DNA from: Augochlora pura
Lineage: Eukaryota > Arthropoda > Insecta > Hymenoptera > Halictidae
Assembly: GCF_028453695.1 (NCBI RefSeq)
Contig: NC_135779.1
Span: forward strand, 6,398,831 to 6,462,830
Direction: 5' to 3'
DNA length: 64,000 bases
The notes below the pieces were generated by a model. The model worked only from the letters and a program-made list of their open reading frames with translations. It was not told the DNA's origin and searched no databases. Below, piece by piece: positions 60,462-64,000 of this stretch. Position numbers and translations under genes: made by a program. Within the stretch, counting starts at the first letter, position 1, and the number at the start of each line of letters is the position of its first letter.

Positions 60462-60671
60462 AAGACTAAAATAAGTCAATTTTTCTGAGCCGTAGCCACG
60501 GCGTCCCTTATCTATAGCTTCTTATGTCGCGCGGACTATGTATAACTATAGTCATCAACGATTCGAGCCGAACGGCGTGCCCCGCAGATGACAGCCGAGC
60601 AAAACAACGATAATCGCGAAACGTACTCCGGCGATCTGCGGGCTCGATTCCAGAACAGGTAGCAGAAACAC

Positions 60672-60676
<5 letters not shown>

Positions 60677-60715
<39 letters not shown>
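60677..60715. repeat. (GA)n microsatellite
   Basis: About 19 uninterrupted GA units. Confidence 0.92.
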
Positions 60716-60717
<2 letters not shown>

Positions 60718-62079
60718 GCGCGCAGATTCCTGTTACACTGTTGCGATCCGTTTACTCTAATAAGCCGGTCGCGATCGTTCTAACGAGCTTGTTAAATCGA
60801 CCGCAAAAGTCCGGGGAGCTGCCACCTGTCCGTTTCGCTGTTCACCGGGGCGGTTCATTTTTCCAGGGGTGGCGACGAGATCGCGAGGTTTCGCTCACGA
60901 TCATCATCAAGATCACGCGAGACACCTGCAGTCAGCCTCATCCTCGATTTATCGCGACGGAAGCTGCGTAGACGGTTCCTGTCGTTTCCAACGGGAATGT
61001 TTAAACAAGAAGGATGGTTTTAGAAACCCCGGCCGTTTCCGAGTCGCTGCGCTCAACAACGATCGCTTGTTTCGGAAACAAGGGACGCGCACGGGGACCG
61101 CCCGCGCTGGCATTGCGCCAGAGAGCCGACCGACGACTCTGCCGATCAGGAAACCGAGATAAACTCCGGCTGAGAAAATTGTTTTCATGCCGCGACTAAA
61201 TATACTGCGGGGCGCTTGAAGCCTCCTCTCTGTTTGTTGCTGCTCTCGCTAACTGGCCGCGGAGGAGGTCTCGCGGACTCTTTGAAGAACCGGGGATCGG
61301 TTCGGCCATCAAACCGCGGAATCTTATGGAGAACCGTGGACTCCTCGGTTTCTGGAAAATGATCGCTATGGAAAAGGATCGTCGGGAAATTTGATCTCGA
61401 AATTGCTCCTTCGAGATTTGCTCTTTGAATTTGCTCTTTGAAATTGCTCTTCTCGCACGGTTAATTGGGTGGCTCGTTAATTGCGAGCTGTTATCTGCCC
61501 GCCGCGTTCTCGCTTTTGAACGAGTGTCGAGATAACGCGGTTGTTGCGCACGCCCGCTTCATCATCATCGTACCCGGCATCATCCATCACTTTATCGATG
61601 GAAACGATACAAAGTTTCTCTCGGCCGTGTTGCAACTCGCGCGGCGCGAGGTGTATGATGCGTTAATAATTAAGTAGGTACATTCTGCCGGGAGATAGTT
61701 GTACATTTACTCGCGGCGGACGTGATATAGCGAATGCGTGTTTATGGTGCAGATTGCTATATTATAAGACTACTTACATGTATATTGTAGAGGAAACGTA
61801 TTTAGGTTGTTTTAGGTTGTTGTAATAGTTGCTTGAGCTGTGGTTTAGTGAAAGAAAAATATTTCATTTGACGATGATGAATTGAGTTAATTGATTATGG
61901 TGAATTTTGATACAGTTATTAGTATATTAATTGAAACCGTTATAGCCATATTAATTGAACCATTGTCTTGGTTAGATTTTTATAGGTAATGAACTATTTT
62001 ATTGTTTAATATTATTTTCCATTTAAAATACCATTTTCCATATAAAATAGCATTTATGCCATGAAAATTATTTCAGATT

Positions 62080-62154
62080 TACAGTTAAAATGGCTTTGAG
62101 TACAAAGTAAAAATGGCGTCCAGTGCAAAGTAAAAATAGCTTTATTTGCAAACT
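62080..62154. mobile_element. Family A right end with triplicated terminus
   Basis: ATTTACAGTTAAAATGGC is followed by three successive 23-base versions of the terminal segment (TTTGAGTACAAAG, GTCCAGTGCAAAG and TTATTTGCAAAC, each preceded by TAAAAATGGC-like sequence). The terminal GGGTTAA is lost. Confidence 0.55.
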
Positions 62155-62679
62155 AAAAATCGCTCCGAAAAATCGAAAATCGCCAAAAATTGTCGATCGC
62201 GATCCCATCGATGTCAAAACCGTTTAATCAAGTCCGAGATGCGTCTCCGTCGACGCCGGATCCGCTGTTCCGTCTGCGGCGCAAGATCCCCGATCGGCTT
62301 AGCCCGCGGATGCGTGTTTGATGTCGAAACAGAGAGCAGACGAGAGAAGAGACATAGAGGAAGGAAGAAGGAGAAAATCGGACGAAAACAAGCCGCGGGC
62401 CGTAAATCTTGGTTACTAACTTCTGTATGTTATCTGAGCCCGTTCGGGGCCGCGAGGAAACGTCGTAAAAGCGGGCGGCGACGAGCATCCGCGGGGCAGA
62501 TGAGAATCACAAGCGGGAGAAGAGAGCGTGTGTGCTGGGACCCGCGTGAACCGCCGAATGCGAGCGCGCATAAACATTCGCGCGCTGATGCTCGCGGAAT
62601 AGTTGGCAGAGCGCCATTAGGGCCGCCGCGACGATTCGGCACTGCGCGGCGTTTTGCTTCGTTTCGGTGGATGTCGAGG

Positions 62680-63420
62680 CGCTTCGATGCTCTCCGAGGG
62701 TCTGCGATAAACTGCGAGGATCTGGGAGGGTCTGCAAGGCTTTGCGATGCTCTGGGAGGGTTTGTAAGGTTCTGCGATGCTCTGTGAGGGTTTGTAAGGT
62801 TCTGCGATGCTCTGTGAGGCCCTACGATTCATTGTAAGACTCTGTGATTCTCTGAGAAACTCTGAGACGCTCTGAGATTCTCAGTGATACTCTGCGATTC
62901 TCTGAGAAACTCTGCGATTCTCTAAAAAAATCTCTGTGAGGCTCAGCGATGTTTTGTGAGACTTTGTGAAGTTCTGCGATTCTCAGCGATGCTCTGAGAA
63001 ACTCTGCGATTCTCGAAGAAGCTCTGCGATGCTCTGCGAGGCTTTGTAAGGCTCTGTGATTCTCTGAGAAGTTCTGAGACGCTTTGTGAAGCTCTGAGAT
63101 TCTCAGCGAAGCTCTGAGATTTTCTGAAATCCTCTGCGATTCTCTAAGAAGCTCTGCGATGCTCTGTGACGTTTTATGAGGCTCTGAGATTCTCAGCAAT
63201 GCTCTGAGATGCTCAGCAAAGCCCTGAGATTCTCTGAAACTCTTTGCGACACTCCGAGATGCTCTACGATTCTTTGCAATGCTCTGCAATTCTCTGCGAC
63301 CCTTCGCGATCCTCTGCGAATCCTTTTTAATCCTCTGCGACGATTCGTAACTCATTGCGACGATCAGTAATTCCCTGCGACGCTCTGCGCACCGTCTGCG
63401 ACTGCTCCGGAGTCGGTTCG
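62680..63420. repeat. 10-bp period minisatellite (CTCTGCGATT), about 70 copies
   Basis: Units such as CTCTGCGATT, CTCTGAGAAA, CTCTGAGACG and CTCAGCGATG follow each other with a strict 10-base period over about 740 bases. Longer 30-base repeats appear at 62740-62815. The 253-residue minus-strand frame (62822-63583) reads SLRISELHKASQ-like 10-residue repeats because 10 and 3 are coprime; it is not supported as a gene. Confidence 0.92.
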
Positions 63421-63837
63421 CGTCGACCCACTTGCGGACGCGACGGATGTTCCACGGAATCGCACGCACGCGAAACGAGTCTCTCGGTTGGCGCGGCTCC
63501 AAAGCCGCCCTCCTCCCCGGGGCCGGCAGTAATTCTCTCGATTCAACGCCCGGCCTGCGAGAGAGAATCACTCGCCGTTCCACGCGGCGGCCTAACGACG
63601 TTTATGTACGCGCATAACGGCCAGCTGTTATTACCACCACCGGCCAACCAAAGCAAACCGGACCACTCGGTGATAAGATATTCGAGGGTTTCGCGTGCTC
63701 TCGCCGACTGATATCTTCGCCGAGCAGCTTCCGGGTGCTAGACTCGTTTCGTACTCTGCTATGCAATGCTCTGCTCTGCGCGGCTCTCTTAACGCGTGAT
63801 ACAGAAATTCGCTCTACTGCTGGCGATGCCTTCACCC

Positions 63838-63860
63838 TTAACCCTTTGCGCAATGCTTTT
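63838..63860. mobile_element. Solo TTAACCCTTTGCGC end
   Basis: A family A-like left end near the window edge; the partner may lie outside the window. Confidence 0.35.
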
Positions 63861-64000
63861 ATATGAGATTAGTAGCGACTATGATATTTTACGATAATTT
63901 TGGGTTGGCCTTTGGATCTTTTTCGTGTGACGTTGAGATGGTAAATGGAGAGATGTAGGTGTTAAATTTAATGGAAATGTGTTTATGAAAATGGAATTTT

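Larger units (their letters stand above)
46941..64000 (-). other. 5' region of the gene (UTR intron and/or flank)
   Basis: No coding exon is recognisable in 17 kb. It may be a first intron of the guanylyl cyclase gene, its promoter region, or both. It contains simple repeats, TTAA-type MITEs (52690, 56318, 59501, 60237), a CCAAT-rich foldback repeat at 54.1-54.6 kb and a 10-bp period array at 62.7-63.4 kb. I see nothing specific in 48700-49240, 50600-52030, 55200-56300, 56830-57700, 58000-58500 and 60480-62040. Confidence 0.6.

Noticed and set aside
62822..63583. 253-residue minus-strand open frame with SLRISELHKASQ-like repeats
   Set aside because: Product of the 10-bp period array; no start context, homology or splice signals supporting a gene.

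Overview
The window is eukaryotic nuclear DNA, almost certainly from an insect and most plausibly a hymenopteran (bee, wasp or ant). The reasons are: one multi-exon gene with GT-AG introns; very long introns; a CpG-rich, undepleted background with strongly varying GC content; abundant (GA)n/(CT)n microsatellites; and many short TTAA-flanked terminal-inverted-repeat elements. Nothing looks prokaryotic or viral. The genus is not determined.

The only gene I can support is the 5' part of a receptor-type guanylyl cyclase of the Gyc76C type, on the minus strand. Four coding exons fit together in frame: exon A 46897-46514 (start codon, signal peptide, start of the ligand-binding domain), exon B 35271-35074, exon C 1416-1110 and exon D 50-1 (runs off the window). 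Together they encode about 313 residues of the extracellular ANF-receptor-like domain. The transmembrane, kinase-homology and cyclase domains must lie beyond position 1. Introns are about 11.2 kb, 33.7 kb and 1.06 kb. A splice acceptor just upstream of the start codon shows that at least one more 5' UTR exon exists, at coordinates above 46941 or outside the window.

Everything else is intron or 5' flank, occupied by repeats. (1) Several families of short TTAA-flanked MITE-like elements of 150-320 bp have ends reading TTAACCCTTTGC, TTAACCCTTTCGG, TTAACCCCCTTAG, TTAACACTTTACCG or TTAACCTCT. The TTAA target and CCC start suggest piggyBac-like mobilisation. Several are nested or abut. (2) There are remnants of mariner-like ends (GGGTTGGCAA and GGGTGTCCCATAAG types). 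(3) One CCAAT-rich foldback repeat lies at 54.1-54.6 kb. (4) Many unrelated degenerate tandem arrays have periods of 10 to 58 bp. (5) There are long polypurine/polypyrimidine tracts. Long open reading frames over these tracts are low-complexity artefacts and were not annotated as genes.

I found no convincing tRNA, rRNA, CRISPR or complete transposase gene, and no clear new biological system. The most noteworthy structures are the nested TTAA elements, the CCAAT foldback repeat, and two arrays with a period of about one helical turn (10 bp).
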